Assembly: GCF_029870955.1 (NCBI RefSeq)
Contig: NZ_PGFQ01000001.1
Location: forward strand, 2,294,001-2,358,000
From: Sulfitobacter faviae
Lineage (GTDB): Bacteria; Pseudomonadota; Alphaproteobacteria; Rhodobacterales; Rhodobacteraceae
Length of the DNA stretch: 64,000 nucleotides
Direction of reading: 5' to 3'
Shown here one piece after another: positions 18,183-27,446 of the stretch (position 1 is the first letter of the stretch; each line of letters starts with the position of its first letter). The notes under the pieces were generated by a model. The model was not told the DNA's origin. It saw only the letters and a list, made by a program, of their open reading frames with translations, and searched no databases. The translations under genes and the position numbers were made by a program.

Positions 18183-19955
18183 TTAAAGCGGCCAGAAGAA
18201 CAGGATCGCGGGGATCGACACGGCGACGACGATGATCTCCAGCGGCAGCCCCATGCGCCAATAGTCGCCAAAGGAATAGCCGCCGGGGCCGAGGATCAGC
18301 GTGTTGTTCTTATGCCCGATCGGCGTCAGGAAAGCCGAAGAGGCCGCCACCGCCACCGCCATCAAAAACGGGTCAGGGGAGACGCCGAGCGACTGCGCCA
18401 TCTGGATGCCCACGGGGGCCGCGACGATGGTCGTCGCCGTGTTGTTGAGCACATCCGACAGCGACATGGTCACCACCATCAGCACCGTGAGGACCACCCA
18501 AGCGGGCAGCCCCTCGGTCAGCCCCACCAGCGCGCCCGCGATCAATTCGGTCCCGCCCGAAGTCTCTAGCGCCGCGCCGAGCGGAATCATGGAGCCTAAC
18601 AGAACGATGACCGGCCATTCGATATGGGTGTAGAGTTCCGACAGCGGCACGATCTTGGCCAGCACATAGCCGACCACCACGATGCCAAGCGCGATGGGCA
18701 GGTAAATCAGCCCGAAGGAGGCCGCCGCCACGGCCCCCGCGAACATCGCGATGGCAAGCCAAGTCTTGCTGTCTTGCGTCACCGCAAGACCCCGGTCGGC
18801 CAGCGGCAGCACGCCCAGCCAGTCGGTGACATGGGCCACCGTGTCGCGCGGGACCAGCAGCAACAGGATGTCCCCCGGTTTCAGCTCAGTCGTGCGCAGT
18901 TGCGAGGTGATCTTGCGGCCCTGTCGCGACAGGCCCAGCAGCACCGTGCGCTGCCGCCACGACAGGCCCACCGCCTGCGCCGTGCGCCCGTTGAGCCGCG
19001 AGCCATCGGTCACCACGACCTCGACAATCTCGACCCCGTCACCATCGGCCAGCAGCAGGTCTTCGCGATCCCGGTCAGCCAGCGCGAGGTTGAGCGTGCT
19101 GCGAAATTCGTCCAGCGCGTCGGGCGTGGCTTCGAGCACGATCGCATCTCCGGCTTGCAGCACCACGTTGCGCGCCGTGCCATAGCGCCGCTTGCCGTCG
19201 CGCATCAGCCCCAAGATCGCCACATCGGCGCGATGCGCCTCTTCTTGCAACTCGGCCAGCCGTTTGCCGATCTGTTTGTTGCCCTCGGGCACGGTCAGCT
19301 CGGCGATATATTGAGCGATGTCCTCGGCCTCGATCATGGCGTCTTCGCGGGCGGGGATCAGCCGCCAGCCGATCAGCGCGACAAAGATCAGCCCCGCAAT
19401 GGCGGCCAACCCGCCGACGGGGGCGAAGTCGAACATCTTGAAAGGCGCGCCCAAGGATTCCTGCCGGATGGAGGCGATGATGATATTGGGCGGCGTGCCG
19501 ATCAGCGTGGCCATGCCGCCAAGGATGGTGGCGAAACTGAGTGGCATCAGGCTCAGCCCCGGCGCGCGGCCTGCCTTGCGTGCGGTCTGGATGTCGACCG
19601 GCATCAGCAGGGCCAAGGCGGCGACGTTGTTCATAAAGGCCGACAGCACCCCGCCCACGGCGCCCATCATGGTGATATGCGCGCCCAAGCTGCGCGAACT
19701 GTCGACCAATGTGCGGGTGATCAGCATCACCGCGCCCGAACGGACCAACCCAGCCGAAACCACCAAGACCAGCGCCACGATCAGGGTGGCCGGATGGCCG
19801 AAACCGTCAAAGGCGTTTTCCGTGGGCACCACCCCCAGCACCACGCCGAGCATCAGCGCCCCGAAGGCCACGATGTCATAGCGAAACCGCCCCCAGAGCA
19901 GCAGAGCAAAGACCGCGCCGAAGAGGGTGAAAAGGATGATCTGATCAGTGGTCAT
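18183..19955 (-). CDS. SLC13-family permease with two TrkA-C (RCK) domains
   Basis: Intact 590-residue permease, same architecture as the gene at 12464. N-terminal helix bundle with SAFMNNVAALALLMPVDIQ and FATILGGMATLIGTPPNIIIAS; two cytoplasmic TrkA-C domains (IGKRLAELQEEAHRADVAIL, and SRLNGRTAQAVGLSWRQRTV to LKPGDILLLLVP); C-terminal bundle with SDVLNNTATTIVAAPVGIQ and SAFLTPIGHKNNTLILGPGG. The helical-hairpin NNT motifs are the substrate/Na+ sites of the family. It follows the BASS gene on the same strand after a 74-base gap. Substrate unknown; anions such as sulfate or dicarboxylates are usual. Confidence 0.9.
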   Translation of the reverse strand: MTTDQIILFTLFGAVFALLLWGRFRYDIVAFGALMLGVVLGVVPTENAFDGFGHPATLIVALVLVVSAGLVRSGAVMLITRTLVDSSRSLGAHITMMGAVGGVLSAFMNNVAALALLMPVDIQTARKAGRAPGLSLMPLSFATILGGMATLIGTPPNIIIASIRQESLGAPFKMFDFAPVGGLAAIAGLIFVALIGWRLIPAREDAMIEAEDIAQYIAELTVPEGNKQIGKRLAELQEEAHRADVAILGLMRDGKRRYGTARNVVLQAGDAIVLEATPDALDEFRSTLNLALADRDREDLLLADGDGVEIVEVVVTDGSRLNGRTAQAVGLSWRQRTVLLGLSRQGRKITSQLRTTELKPGDILLLLVPRDTVAHVTDWLGVLPLADRGLAVTQDSKTWLAIAMFAGAVAAASFGLIYLPIALGIVVVGYVLAKIVPLSELYTHIEWPVIVLLGSMIPLGAALETSGGTELIAGALVGLTEGLPAWVVLTVLMVVTMSLSDVLNNTATTIVAAPVGIQMAQSLGVSPDPFLMAVAVAASSAFLTPIGHKNNTLILGPGGYSFGDYWRMGLPLEIIVVAVSIPAILFFWPL

Positions 19956-20074
19956 ATATCCGGTCTAACGTGGTTGCCCCATCGGCGGAAAGGTAAGCAC
20001 AGGCCGGGTGGCTTGTTCCAGCGGTGATGCTGGCATATAGAGTGGCGCAAACGCATTGCCAGAACGAGGTATTC

Positions 20075-20815
20075 ATGGCCGGTCACTCCAAATGGGCAAA
20101 CATCCAGCATCGCAAGGGCCGTCAGGACAAGCTGCGCGCCAAGGTGTTTTCCAAACTCTCCAAGGAAATCACCATCGCGGCCAAGATGGGCGACCCCGAC
20201 CCGGACAAGAACCCGCGTCTTCGTCTGGCGGTGAAAGAGGCCAAGGGCCAGTCCATGCCCAAGGACAACATCGAACGCGCCATCAAGAAGGCCGTGGGCG
20301 GTGAGGGCGAAGATTACGAAGAAATCCGCTATGAGGGCTATGGCCCCAATGGCGTGGCCGTGATCGTCGAGGCGATGACCGACAACCGCAACCGCACCGC
20401 TTCGACCGTGCGCTCGACCTTCACCAAGAACGGCGGCAATCTGGGCGAGACCGGTTCGGTCGGCTTCATGTTTGAGCGCAAGGGCGAGGTGATCTACCCG
20501 GCTTCCGTGGGCGACGCCGACACCGTGATGATGGCCGCGATCGAAGCGGGCGCTGAAGACGTGGAAAGCTCCGAGGACGGTCACGTGGTCTATTGCGCCG
20601 ACACCGATCTCAACGATGTGTCGACCGCGCTTGAGGCCGAATTGGGCGAGTCGGAATCGACCAAGCTGATCTGGCGTCCGACCACCACCACCGAGATGGA
20701 TCTCGAGAACATGGAAAAGCTGATGAAGCTGATCGATGCGCTTGAGGAGGATGACGACGTGCAGCGCGTCACCACCAATTTCGAGGCCTCCGACGAGGTT
20801 ATGTCGCAGCTTTAA
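20075..20815 (+). CDS. YebC/PmpR family transcription/translation regulator
   Basis: Protein of 246 residues starting [19 protein letters not shown], the invariant YebC N-terminus, with [32 protein letters not shown] and the acidic third domain. YebC family members bind DNA near quorum-sensing or recombination genes, and some help ribosomes pass proline stretches. The ATG at 20075 was chosen because family members start there; an upstream in-frame ATG at 20024 is a false extension. It ends overlapping the argP stop by four bases on the opposite strand. Confidence 0.95.
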   Translation: MAGHSKWANIQHRKGRQDKLRAKVFSKLSKEITIAAKMGDPDPDKNPRLRLAVKEAKGQSMPKDNIERAIKKAVGGEGEDYEEIRYEGYGPNGVAVIVEAMTDNRNRTASTVRSTFTKNGGNLGETGSVGFMFERKGEVIYPASVGDADTVMMAAIEAGAEDVESSEDGHVVYCADTDLNDVSTALEAELGESESTKLIWRPTTTTEMDLENMEKLMKLIDALEEDDDVQRVTTNFEASDEVMSQL

Positions 20816-21693
20816 CGCGGCATTTGCACCAGCGCCTCGCGCGCCGCGGCCCTTATGGCGGCGGTGAGCGGGGCCAGCGCGGGCGCCATGATCCGCGCCA
20901 CCTGCCAGTAAAGCGGCACGTCCAGCGGCAGCGCCTCGTCCAGTGACACGAGCCGCCCCGCCGCCATATCCTCGGCCACCAGCGGTGTGGGGTTCATCCC
21001 CCAGCCCAGCCCTTGCCGCGCTGCTGCGACAAAGCCGTGGCTTGAGGGCAGATGGTGGCTTGGCGGGGTCAGCCGTTGCCCGGTCTTTCGCATCAACCAT
21101 CGCCCTTGCAGTTGATCCTTATGATCGAAGGTGAGCATCGGCGCGCGGGCCAGTGCCTCGGTCGTGACGCCTTCGGCAAACCACGTCTCGCGATAAGCGG
21201 GGCTGGCAGTGGCATGGTAGCGCAGCGCCCCCAAGGGCAGCACGTCGCAGCCCGGTGCCGCGCGGGCTTGCCCCGTCACCGCCGCGCTGACCTCCCCCCG
21301 ACGCAGCCAATCGGCAGAGGTGTCTTGGTCGTCGATCATCAGATCGAAAAGCATGTCGGGCACCTGCGCCAGCGCCGGGATCAGCCATGTGGCCAAGACA
21401 TCCGCAGGCACCGCAAGGCGCAGCCGGGGCGGGGCAGTGGCATCGCCCGCGCCAAGCGCCTGCGCTTCGAGCAGGGCCACATCTTCCGCATGTTTGGCAA
21501 GACGCTGGCCCATGGGCGTGCCGGTGCAGGGCTGGCCGCGCAGAACGAGGGTGGCCCCCACACGATCCTCCAGCGCCTTCACCCGTTGCGAGATTGCCGA
21601 GGGGGTCACCCCCAGCACCGCCGCCGCGGCATCAAAACTGCCGAGCCGCAGGATATGGGCCAATGCGGTTAGCTGCGCGCTGTCGAGCTGCAT
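20812..21693 (-). CDS. argP: LysR-family regulator ArgP (IciA)
   Basis: LysR-type regulator of 293 residues. The winged HTH ([20 protein letters not shown], then [18 protein letters not shown]) matches ArgP, which senses lysine/arginine and activates the amino-acid exporter gene. The effector domain starts near residue 90. It is divergent from lysE, the classic argP-argO arrangement, and the 91-base gap holds a plausible operator. Expected behaviour: Arg-bound ArgP drives exporter expression while Lys traps the complex in some species (family knowledge). Length and motifs are complete. Confidence 0.9.
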   Translation of the reverse strand: MQLDSAQLTALAHILRLGSFDAAAAVLGVTPSAISQRVKALEDRVGATLVLRGQPCTGTPMGQRLAKHAEDVALLEAQALGAGDATAPPRLRLAVPADVLATWLIPALAQVPDMLFDLMIDDQDTSADWLRRGEVSAAVTGQARAAPGCDVLPLGALRYHATASPAYRETWFAEGVTTEALARAPMLTFDHKDQLQGRWLMRKTGQRLTPPSHHLPSSHGFVAAARQGLGWGMNPTPLVAEDMAAGRLVSLDEALPLDVPLYWQVARIMAPALAPLTAAIRAAAREALVQMPR

Positions 21694-21719
21694 AAGATTT
21701 GCTAATCCTGATGTAGACT

Positions 21720-21735
21720 ATTAAATTTGAGTAAT
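21720..21735. promoter_or_regulatory. candidate ArgP (LysR-type) binding site
   Basis: ATTAAATTTGAGTAAT has inverted ends ATTA/TAAT, lies in an AT-rich patch between argP and lysE, and is about 50 bases upstream of the lysE ATG. Placement and symmetry suit a LysR recognition site. The assignment is inference. Confidence 0.45.
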
Positions 21736-21784
21736 CTGAACCTCCGGGTTAGGCAAAGGCAACCCATGTTATAGGACGCCTTTA

Positions 21785-22384
21785 ATGTTCACCTCACTCC
21801 TTCCCGGCTTCGCCCTCAGCCTCACCCTCATCATGGCCATCGGGGCGCAGAATGCCTTTGTCTTGCGCCAAGGGCTGCGCCGCGAACATGTGCTGCCGGT
21901 GGTGCTGGTCTGCGCTGCCTCGGATGCGGTGTTGATCATGTCGGGGGTCGCGGGTTTTGGCGCGCTGGCCGAGGCGGCCCCGTGGTTCGGACCGCTGATG
22001 CGCTATGGCGGCGCGGCCTTCCTGCTGTGGTACGGCTGGCGCAACGCGGTTTCCGCATGGCAGGGCGGGGAGGCGCTGGAGGTCGAGGGGCAATCCACCC
22101 GCAGCCTGCGCAAGGCGATCCTGACGCTGCTGGCGCTGACGTGGCTGAACCCGCATGTCTACCTCGACACCTTGGTGCTGCTCGGCTCAATCTCGGCGCA
22201 ATATCCGGACCGGCTCAGCTTTGGCATCGGGGCGGTGCTGGCAAGCTTCGTCTTCTTCTTCTCACTGGGCTATGGCGCGCGGCTGCTGGCGCCGCTCTTT
22301 GCCAGACCGCGCAGTTGGCAGGTCTTGGACGCCATCATCGCCGTGACCATGTGGGCGATTGCCATCAAATTGCTTGCGATGTGA
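21785..22384 (+). CDS. LysE/ArgO-family amino-acid exporter
   Basis: Inner-membrane exporter of 199 residues with six hydrophobic segments. LSLTLIMAIGAQNAFVLRQGLRR contains the GAQNAFVLRQG signature of LysE/ArgO. WLNPHVYLDTLVLLGSI is the second family motif. It removes excess lysine or arginine using the proton/sodium gradient. AGGA is nine bases before the ATG. Divergence from argP supports basic amino acids as substrate. Confidence 0.92.
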   Translation: MFTSLLPGFALSLTLIMAIGAQNAFVLRQGLRREHVLPVVLVCAASDAVLIMSGVAGFGALAEAAPWFGPLMRYGGAAFLLWYGWRNAVSAWQGGEALEVEGQSTRSLRKAILTLLALTWLNPHVYLDTLVLLGSISAQYPDRLSFGIGAVLASFVFFFSLGYGARLLAPLFARPRSWQVLDAIIAVTMWAIAIKLLAM

Positions 22385-22439
22385 ATAAAAATGCCGCGTC
22401 CATCTTGCCCTTGGCAGCGCTTTGGGAAAGGGTCGCGGC

Positions 22440-23367
22440 ATGACACACTCTCCCGCCACCACCCCCGACATCCCCGCTCCGCCCAACCGCCCGCTTGTCG
22501 GGGTCTTTTGGATGTTGGTGACGGGGGCCTGTTTCATAGGCGTGACCGCGCTGGTGAAATACATGGGGCCGCGGCTGCCTTCGGCAGAGGCCGCTTTCCT
22601 GCGCTACGCCATGGGGTTGGTCTTTGTCCTGCCGGTCCTGCGGTCGCTGCTGGCCACACCGGTGAGCCGGCGGCAATGGGGCTGTTCGGCATGCGGGGCC
22701 TGTGCCACGCAGGCGGGGTGATCCTGTGGTTCTACGCCATGACCCGCCTGCCCATCGCCGAGGTGACCGCGATGAACTACCTCGCGCCGATCTATGTCAC
22801 CGTGGGTGCTGCGATCTTTCTGGGAGAGAAGCTGGCCGCGCGGCGCATCGTGGCGGTCTGTCTGGGGCTGGCGGGGCGGCGATCATCCTGCGGCCCGGTT
22901 TTCGCGAAGTCTCTACCGGGCATTTGGCGATGTTGCTGGCGGCGGTGGTCTTTGCCGGATCCTACCTCTTGGCCAAGGTGCTGGCGGATGAGGCGCGCCC
23001 GGTGATGATCGTGACGATGCTGTCGATCTTTGTGACCATCGGGCTGGCGCCCTTTGCCTTCGCCGTCTGGATCACGCCGACACCGCAGGAACTGTTGATC
23101 CTTGCCGGGGTCGCCTTTTTCGCGACGGCGGGTCATTTCACCATGACGCTGGCCTTTGCCGCCGCCCCGGTGACGGTGACGCAGCCGGTCACTTTCCTGC
23201 AATTGGTCTGGGCAACGATCCTCGGCGTGGTGGTCTTTGCCGAGCCGGTGGACCTCTGGGTCGTGCTGGGCGGGGCGGTGATCTTGGGCTCGGTCACCTT
23301 TATCACATGGCGTGAAGCGATGCTGAAACGGCAGGTTACGCCCCCCTCGCATGCGACGAAATTCTGA
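22440..23367 (+). CDS. DMT/EamA-family transporter (two frameshifts in the given sequence)
   Basis: Drug/metabolite transporter of about 309 residues with ten helices in two EamA repeats. First repeat: FWMLVTGACFIGVTALVKYM, AEAAFLRYAMGLVFVLPVL, then LCHAGGVILWFYAMTRLPIAE and AMNYLAPIYVTVGAAIFLGE. Second: MLLAAVVFAGSYLLAKVLAD to LQLVWATILGVVVFAEPVD. Frames change in the G runs at 22678-22681 and 22873-22876; restoring one G at each joins GLFGMRGL and AGAAIILRPGF. GGGAAAGGG precedes the ATG. Substrate unknown. It sits between lysE and the bet operon without evident link. Confidence 0.85.
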
Positions 23368-23393
23368 CCTTTCGCCCAGCCGGGCGGTACTTG

Positions 23394-23407
23394 ATTGACG
23401 AGTCAAT
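23394..23407. promoter_or_regulatory. BetI-type operator upstream of betI
   Basis: ATTGACGAGTCAAT is an inverted repeat (ATTGAC/GTCAAT around GA) ending 52 bases before the betI ATG, with a TTGATT/TTGACG -35-like sequence overlapping it. TetR-type BetI represses bet genes from such palindromes near its own promoter and is released by choline. Confidence 0.65.
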
Positions 23408-23459
23408 AAAGATTCCCCTATCCTGAGGCGGTCAACACTGCCCCAAGGATCCGAATCCA

Positions 23460-24035
23460 ATGCCCAAAGTCGGAATGGAACCCATTCGTCGCTCTGCGCT
23501 GGTCAAAGCCACCATCGCCGAGATTGGCGAGGCCCAGTCGCTGGATGTGACGGTGAGCCAGATCGCCAAGCGGGCAGGCATGTCGAGCGCGCTGGCGCAT
23601 CATTACTTCGGCGGTAAGAACCAGATCTTTCTGGCGGCGATGCGGCACATCTTGTCGGAATATGCCGCCGGGGTCCGCGAACGTTTGGCCACGGCCCGCA
23701 CGCCGCATGACCGCGCGGCGGCGATCATCGTGGCAAGTTTCGACGACACCGGCTTTCACCCCGGCACGATCAGCGCGTGGATGACACTCTACGCCCATGC
23801 CCGCACCAACCCCGAAACCCGGCGGCTGCTGACGGCCTATCAAAGCCGGTTGCGGTCCAACCTCACCCATGCGCTGCGCCCGATCAGCCCCCAGCCCGAA
23901 GGCGATGCCGACACTCTGGCGGCCCTGATCGATGGGCTTTACCTGCGCGCGGCGCTGTCGGATGGCGTCAGCGCGGCAGAGGCCATGACCCGCGCGCTCT
24001 ATACGCTCGACCTGCTGCTCAAAGCTGGCCGTTGA
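23460..24035 (+). CDS. betI: choline-responsive TetR repressor BetI
   Basis: TetR-family repressor of 191 residues. The start MPKVGMEPIRRSALVKATI and the HTH (VTVSQIAKRAGMSSALAHHYFGGKNQIF) are diagnostic of BetI, and the C-terminal ligand domain runs to LYTLDLLLKAGR. It represses the glycine-betaine synthesis genes in the absence of choline. It is first of betI-betB-betA, 76 bases ahead of betB, with its operator just upstream. No betC (choline sulfatase) or choline transporter adjoins it here. Confidence 0.94.
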   Translation: MPKVGMEPIRRSALVKATIAEIGEAQSLDVTVSQIAKRAGMSSALAHHYFGGKNQIFLAAMRHILSEYAAGVRERLATARTPHDRAAAIIVASFDDTGFHPGTISAWMTLYAHARTNPETRRLLTAYQSRLRSNLTHALRPISPQPEGDADTLAALIDGLYLRAALSDGVSAAEAMTRALYTLDLLLKAGR

Positions 24036-24111
24036 ACACCGCGGAGACGGGCGGCACCGCCGCGCTCCGCCTCTCTGAACACTCCTCGCCTCAGGCAAGA
24101 AAGTCCCTTTG

Positions 24112-25569
24112 ATGTCCTATGATCCCCAACCCACCGCCAGCCACTTTATCGACGGCGCCTATGTCGAAGACACCAATGGCACGCCGATCCCGGTGATCTA
24201 TCCCGCCACGGGCGAAAAGATCGCGACGGTCTATGCCGCCACGCCTCAGATCGTGGAGCAGGCCATCGCCTCGGCCCGCCGCGCGCAGGCCGCATGGGGC
24301 GCGATGAGCGGCACCGAGCGGGGCCGTATCCTGCGCCGCGCCGCCGACATGATCCGCGACCGCAACCACGACCTTTCGGTGCTGGAAACCCAAGACACCG
24401 GCAAACCCTATCAGGAGACCTCCGTCGCCGATGCCACCAGCGGCGCGGACGCGCTGGAGTATTTCGGCGGCCTCGCCGGCAGCCTGACCGGCGAGCATAT
24501 CCAGCTTGGCGAAGACTGGGTCTACACCCGGCGCGAGCCCTTGGGCGTCTGTGTCGGCATCGGCGCGTGGAACTACCCCACGCAGATCGCCTGCTGGAAG
24601 GCCGCTCCCGCGCTGGCCTGCGGCAATGCGATGATCTTCAAACCGTCCGAGACCACGCCGCTCTGCGCGCTGAAAGTGGCCGAAATCTTGATTGGAGCCG
24701 GGCTGCCGGCGGGGCTCTTCAACGTGGTGCAGGGCATGGGCGAGGTCGGCCAGTCGCTGGTCACCGATGCCCGCGTCGACAAGGTCTCGCTCACCGGCTC
24801 GGTGCCCACGGGGCGCAAGGTCTATGCCGCCGCTGCCGAAGGCATCAAGCATGTGACGATGGAGCTTGGCGGCAAGTCGCCCCTGATCGTCTTCGAGGAT
24901 GCGGATATCGACAATGCCGTCGGCGGCGCGATCCTCGGCAACTTCTACAGCTCCGGCCAGATCTGCTCGAACGGCACGCGGGTCTTCGTGCACCGCGACA
25001 TCAAGGAGGCGTTCCTCGCACGGCTGTCCGAGCGGCTGGACAAGGCCGTGATCGGTGACCCGATGGACCCCGACACCAGCTTTGGCCCGATGGTCAGCGA
25101 GCGGCAGATGCAAATCGCGCTGGACTACATTGAGAAGGGCAAGGCCGAGGGCGCGCGGCTGGTCTATGGCGGGAGCCGCATCGAGCGCGAGGGGTTCTAC
25201 ATGCAGCCCACCGTCTTCGCCGATGTGAAAGACGACATGATCATCGCCCGCGAGGAGATCTTCGGCCCGGTCATGGCGGTGCTGGATTTCGAGGATGAAG
25301 CGGAGGTCATGGCGCGCGCCAACGCCACCGAGTTCGGCCTCGCCGCCGGTGTCTTCACCCGCGACCTTGCCCGCGCGCACCGCGTGGCGGCGGGGTTCGA
25401 GGCCGGGACCTGCTACATCAACAGCTACAACGACGCCCCGGTCGAAGCGCCCTTCGGCGGCATGAAGAACTCGGGCGTGGGCCGCGAGAACGCCAAGGCC
25501 GCGATCGAGCACTACAGCCAAGTGAAGTCGGTCTACGTGCGCATGGGCGATGTCGAGGCGCCCTTCTAA
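24112..25569 (+). CDS. betB: betaine-aldehyde dehydrogenase
   Basis: NAD(P)+-dependent dehydrogenase of 485 residues converting betaine aldehyde to glycine betaine. Motifs: [29 protein letters not shown], the catalytic Glu in [12 protein letters not shown] and the catalytic Cys in [14 protein letters not shown]. The C-terminal [19 protein letters not shown] is typical of BetB. The ATG at 24112 gives the family start [18 protein letters not shown]; the TTG just upstream is unlikely. A pair of hairpins separates it from betA. Confidence 0.96.
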   Translation: MSYDPQPTASHFIDGAYVEDTNGTPIPVIYPATGEKIATVYAATPQIVEQAIASARRAQAAWGAMSGTERGRILRRAADMIRDRNHDLSVLETQDTGKPYQETSVADATSGADALEYFGGLAGSLTGEHIQLGEDWVYTRREPLGVCVGIGAWNYPTQIACWKAAPALACGNAMIFKPSETTPLCALKVAEILIGAGLPAGLFNVVQGMGEVGQSLVTDARVDKVSLTGSVPTGRKVYAAAAEGIKHVTMELGGKSPLIVFEDADIDNAVGGAILGNFYSSGQICSNGTRVFVHRDIKEAFLARLSERLDKAVIGDPMDPDTSFGPMVSERQMQIALDYIEKGKAEGARLVYGGSRIEREGFYMQPTVFADVKDDMIIAREEIFGPVMAVLDFEDEAEVMARANATEFGLAAGVFTRDLARAHRVAAGFEAGTCYINSYNDAPVEAPFGGMKNSGVGRENAKAAIEHYSQVKSVYVRMGDVEAPF

Positions 25570-25585
25570 GGGGTGAATTTGCTGA

Positions 25586-25624
25586 GAGGTGCTTGAGGGA
25601 TCAGCCTGATCCTCAAGTCACCTC
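25586..25624. repeat. inverted repeat 1 in the betB-betA gap
   Basis: GAGGTG then CTTGAGGGATC (25586-25602) pairs with GATCCTCAAG then CACCTC (25608-25624) around the loop AGCCT. There is one extra G in the left arm and one unpaired T in the right. It could attenuate transcription between betB and betA or protect the betB mRNA end. Confidence 0.7.
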
Positions 25625-25640
25625 GTCAATTCTGGGGAGC

Positions 25641-25711
25641 GATTCCCCACCGCCTCAAGGACAAGCCGCGCCTACGCGCGGTGCTGCGCATCCTTGACCC
25701 GGCGGGGAATC
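25641..25711. repeat. inverted repeat 2 (long hairpin) in the betB-betA gap
   Basis: The 21-base arms at 25641-25661 (starting GATTCCCC, ending CAAGGA) and 25691-25711 (starting TCCTTGA, ending GGGGAATC) are complementary with a few mismatches. A second perfect hairpin, CCGCGC/GCGCGG, sits in the loop at 25666-25681. It ends 15 bases before the betA ATG, so it must be in the betA leader. REP-like or regulatory. Confidence 0.75.
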
Positions 25712-25726
25712 ACGGAAGGAAGAGCT

Positions 25727-27385
25727 ATGGAAGCTGAATTTGTCATCGTCGGCGCGGGCTCTGCGGGCTGCGCCATGGCCTACCGCTTGGCCGAGGCGGG
25801 TCGCAAGGTCATCGTCATCGAACATGGTGGCACCGACGCCGGGCCTTTCATCCAGATGCCCGCGGCGCTCAGCTATCCGATGAACATGCCGCGCTACGAC
25901 TGGGGCTATAAATCCGAGCCCGAGCCGCATCTCAACAACCGCGAGCTGGTCTGCCCGCGCGGCAAGGTGATCGGCGGCTCGTCCTCGATCAACGGCATGG
26001 TCTACGTGCGCGGCCATGCCAAGGATTTCGACCATTGGGAGGAGTCCGGCGCGCGCGGCTGGTCCTACGCGGATGTACTGCCCTACTACAAACGCATGGA
26101 GACATGGCACGAGAACGGCCATGGCGGCGATGCGGCATGGCGCGGCAAGGACGGCCCGCTGCACGTCAGCCGCGGCCCGCGCGAGAACCCTCTTTTCGAC
26201 GCCTTCGTGCAAGCCGGGGCGCAGGCGGGCTACCCGGTGACCCATGACTACAACGGCGAGCAGCAAGAGGGTTTCGGCCCGATGGAGCAGACCGTCTGGA
26301 ACGGGCGGCGCTGGTCGGCGGCCAATGCCTATCTGCGTCCGGCGCAGAAGACCGGCAATGTCACCCTGATCCGTGCGCTGGCGCAGCGCGTGGTGATCGA
26401 AGAGGGGCGTGCCGTGGGTGTCGAGGTCAAGCGTGGCCGCGCGACGGAGGTGATCCGTGCCAGCCGCGAAGTGGTGCTGGCGGCGTCCTCGATCAACTCG
26501 CCGAAACTGCTGATGCTCTCGGGGGTCGGCCCTGCCGCGCATCTCGCCGACCATGGCATCGAGGTACTGGCCGACCGCCCCGGCGTGGGTCAGAACCTGC
26601 AGGACCATCTGGAGCTCTACATCCAGATGGCCTCGCGCCAGCCGATCACGCTCTACAAGCACTGGAACCTTTTGTCGAAGGCCGTCATCGGCGCGCAATG
26701 GCTGTTTACCAAGACCGGCATGGGCGCCTCGAACCAGTTCGAATCCGCGGCCTTCATCCGCTCGAAGCCCGGCGTAGAATACCCTGATATTCAATACCAT
26801 TTCCTGCCCATTGCCGTGCGCTACGACGGGCAGGCGGCGGCCGAGGGGCATGGCTTTCAGGCGCACACGGGGCCGATGCGCTCCAAGTCGCGGGGCGAGA
26901 TCACCCTGCGCTCCGCCGACCCGGCCGAGGCGCCGCGCATCCGTTTCAACTACATGTCCCATTCCGACGATTGGGAGGAGTTCCGCACCTGTATCCGCCT
27001 CACGCGGGAAATCTTCGCGCAGGATGCCTTCAAGCCCTTCGTCAAACACGAGATCCAGCCCGGAGAAGCGCTGCAATCGGACGCGGAGCTTGACGCTTTC
27101 ATCGCCGAACACGCCGAAAGCGCCTATCACCCCTGCGGCACCTGCCGCATGGGGGCGGCGGACGATCCGGGCGCCGTGGTCGACCCGCAAGCGCGGGTGA
27201 TCGGGGTCGAGGGGCTACGCGTGGCCGACAGTTCGATCTTCCCGCGGATCACCAATGGCAACCTCAATGCGCCCTCGATCATGGTCGGTGAAAAGGTCTC
27301 GGACCTGCTTCTGGGCCGCGATCCGCTGCCGCGCGCGAATGACGAACCATGGGTGCATCCGAACTGGCAGGTGGCGCAGCGTTGA
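25727..27385 (+). CDS. betA: choline dehydrogenase
   Basis: FAD-dependent GMC oxidoreductase of 552 residues oxidising choline to betaine aldehyde. The Rossmann motif [16 protein letters not shown] is at the N-terminus. [20 protein letters not shown] is GMC signature 1. [18 protein letters not shown] is signature 2. The C-terminal HPCGTCRMG and [20 protein letters not shown] include the active-site His/Asn region. AAGGAAGAG precedes the ATG, placing the start after the long hairpin and ruling out the upstream in-frame codon at 25694. Confidence 0.96.
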   Translation: MEAEFVIVGAGSAGCAMAYRLAEAGRKVIVIEHGGTDAGPFIQMPAALSYPMNMPRYDWGYKSEPEPHLNNRELVCPRGKVIGGSSSINGMVYVRGHAKDFDHWEESGARGWSYADVLPYYKRMETWHENGHGGDAAWRGKDGPLHVSRGPRENPLFDAFVQAGAQAGYPVTHDYNGEQQEGFGPMEQTVWNGRRWSAANAYLRPAQKTGNVTLIRALAQRVVIEEGRAVGVEVKRGRATEVIRASREVVLAASSINSPKLLMLSGVGPAAHLADHGIEVLADRPGVGQNLQDHLELYIQMASRQPITLYKHWNLLSKAVIGAQWLFTKTGMGASNQFESAAFIRSKPGVEYPDIQYHFLPIAVRYDGQAAAEGHGFQAHTGPMRSKSRGEITLRSADPAEAPRIRFNYMSHSDDWEEFRTCIRLTREIFAQDAFKPFVKHEIQPGEALQSDAELDAFIAEHAESAYHPCGTCRMGAADDPGAVVDPQARVIGVEGLRVADSSIFPRITNGNLNAPSIMVGEKVSDLLLGRDPLPRANDEPWVHPNWQVAQR

Positions 27386-27446
27386 TCGTTAACCTGCCTT
27401 AACATCCTGTCTTGAAGGCCGCAGGGCAGGGCGTCATACCTGCCTC

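Noticed and set aside
16928..18271. Minus-strand 447-aa frame overlapping the repeat-protein end and the BASS gene
   Set aside because: It is a shadow frame: its translation is low-complexity and Arg/Gly-rich, while the BASS gene in another frame has the full family motifs and a ribosome-binding site.
18624..20027. Plus-strand 467-aa frame opposite the second SLC13 gene
   Set aside because: His/Gln/Arg-rich translation typical of the antisense of a high-GC membrane-protein gene; the minus frame has complete permease and RCK motifs.
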